A stretch of DNA of 7,726 bases from Desulfamplus sp. (GTDB taxonomy: Bacteria; Desulfobacterota; Desulfobacteria; Desulfobacterales; Desulfobacteraceae): contig JADFXA010000096.1 in NCBI GenBank assembly GCA_015233755.1, positions 1 through 7,726 on the forward strand. Reading direction: 5' to 3'. The notes beneath the pieces are model-generated. The model searched no databases, was not told the origin of the DNA, and saw only the letters and a program-made list of their open reading frames with translations. Of this stretch, positions 6,712 through 7,726 are shown in pieces. Each line of letters starts with the position of its first letter. The first letter of the stretch is position 1. The position numbers were made by a program, and so were the translations under genes.

Positions 6712-7726
6712 TTAAGACCGTGTAGTTCGTCCTATTAGATGTCTTAACGCCTCTTCAAGTGTTGGATAAGAAAATTTAAAACCAGAATCTAAAAGCCTCT
6801 TTGGGATTACTCGTGTGCTTGACAGCAGAACCTCTTGCCCCATTTCACCCCATACCATTTTGATAAGAGAAGCAGGCAATGTAAAAGGTGCGGGTCTTGA
6901 CAAAACTTTTGCAAGAATTTGTGTAAACTCTTGGTTTGTTACTGGATTTGGTGAGATCAAATTAACTGCCCCATTAATAGAACTCTTGGAAATTGAATTA
7001 CTAACTATTATGTGGTGTAAAGAGTAAATAAGATCATCCATGCTAATCCAGCTCATATACTGTTTTCCATTTCCAATTTTTGCTCCAAGCCCAGCCATAA
7101 AACCAGGCAATAATCTCTCTAATGCTCCACCTGCTGGAGTCAGCACAATACCCATACGAGCAAATATTGTTTGAACTCCTGCATCTTCAGCTTTTTTAGC
7201 ACAATTTTCCCATTCACGGCAAACCTGAGATATAAAAAGATCACCGCTGCAACTATTTTCATCAAGGCATGATTCGCCGCAATCACCGTAAAAACCTGTA
7301 GCAGAGGCAGAGATAAACAAATCTGGTCTAAGATGTTGAGGTAATGAGGCTATCTTTTCTGAGAGAAGTGTTGTAGAGAGATTTCTGCTCTTAACAATTA
7401 TATCTTTTGTCTGCTCTGTCCATCTATTTGAACCAATATGGTAACCATTTAAGTTTATCACTACATCAATTTTGCTCTTCTCAACATTATTATCTACTGC
7501 CCTACCCTCTTTAGCTTTATCATTTGCCTTTAAATATGTTTCAAAATCAAGTTCGCCTTTGTATGGATTCCAAAATATTTCATCGCTGTTTTGAGGATTA
7601 CGCCTGACTAATTTTATAACCCTATGACCACCTGTGGTTAAAAATGGGATAAGGGCATTTCCAACTGGTCCGCTTGCTCCAGATATTAGTATTGTTAAAG
7701 TTTTTGGTATTTGTATTTTTTTTTGG
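6712..7726 (-). CDS. TIGR01777-family epimerase-like protein (SDR type), N-terminus outside window
   Basis: The visible 337 residues form an extended short-chain dehydrogenase/reductase of the TIGR01777 (YfcH/SDR39U1) family. The Rossmann start TILISGASGPVGNAL has the glycine pattern GASGPVG for NAD(P) binding. Further signatures are NLNGYHIGSNRWT, SASATGFYGD, CREWE and ARMGIVLTPAGGAL, and the C-terminal DUF1731-like end GFKFSYPTLEEALRHLIG. The reading frame stays open to the window edge, with residues before the Rossmann domain and no start codon, so the gene begins upstream. The phrase PFLTTGGHRVIKLVRR is typical of members fused to an N-terminal SRPBCC lipid-binding-like domain, so such a fusion is likely, by inference. 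A GTG at 7461 lies inside the Rossmann fold and is not a start. Compared with typical members there seem to be about 18 extra residues after GELDFE. The substrate is unknown for the family; the link with the downstream signalling genes may only be adjacency. Confidence 0.9.
   Translation of the reverse strand, partial: QKKIQIPKTLTILISGASGPVGNALIPFLTTGGHRVIKLVRRNPQNSDEIFWNPYKGELDFETYLKANDKAKEGRAVDNNVEKSKIDVVINLNGYHIGSNRWTEQTKDIIVKSRNLSTTLLSEKIASLPQHLRPDLFISASATGFYGDCGESCLDENSCSGDLFISQVCREWENCAKKAEDAGVQTIFARMGIVLTPAGGALERLLPGFMAGLGAKIGNGKQYMSWISMDDLIYSLHHIIVSNSISKSSINGAVNLISPNPVTNQEFTQILAKVLSRPAPFTLPASLIKMVWGEMGQEVLLSSTRVIPKRLLDSGFKFSYPTLEEALRHLIGRTTRS

Noticed and set aside
7459..7461. GTG at 7461 as the start of the epimerase gene
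   Set aside because: The frame is open upstream to the window edge and encodes the essential NAD(P)-binding strand and glycine motif; this GTG is an internal valine codon.

Overview
The window looks like chromosomal DNA of an AT-rich, Gram-negative bacterium rich in signalling genes. The mix of receiver-PAS and CHASE4-GGDEF-EAL proteins, a DHH phosphoesterase and a TIGR01777-type epimerase, all with good Shine-Dalgarno sites, would fit the Desulfobacterota (former Deltaproteobacteria) or a related phylum. This assignment is inference from gene style only and is weak. No phage, transposase, CRISPR, tRNA or rRNA was found.

All five genes lie on the minus strand, so transcription runs from right to left. 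From the upstream end they are: (1) 7726-6712, the C-terminal part of a TIGR01777-family NAD(P)-binding epimerase-like protein whose beginning lies outside the window; (2) a 161 bp gap; (3) 6550-3416, a 1044-residue membrane sensor (CHASE4-HAMP-PAS-PAS-GGDEF-EAL) with intact catalytic motifs for both making and degrading cyclic di-GMP; (4) 3386-2193, an unrecognised membrane protein with about 12 helices; (5) 2196-1189, a DHH/DHHA1 phosphoesterase that overlaps the previous gene by 4 bp (ATGA); (6) a 209 bp gap holding a striking G/C-rich inverted repeat at 1045-1122; (7) 979-1, the start of a receiver-PAS-PAS signalling protein that runs off the window.

Genes 3-5 (6550-1189) are packed like one operon: a 29 bp gap, then a 4 bp overlap. 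The EAL domain would release pGpG from cyclic di-GMP, and DHH/DHHA1 enzymes of the NrnA type are known to cleave such short RNAs. The operon could therefore couple second-messenger turnover to removal of its product, with an uncharacterised membrane protein between the two. This is a hypothesis from gene order. The downstream receiver-PAS gene adds a second signalling protein, but its output domain is not visible.

The most distinctive non-coding structure is the 78 bp repeat at 1045-1122. It can fold as one long hairpin or as two short ones, and each arm carries four G-runs, on opposite strands, that could form quadruplexes.
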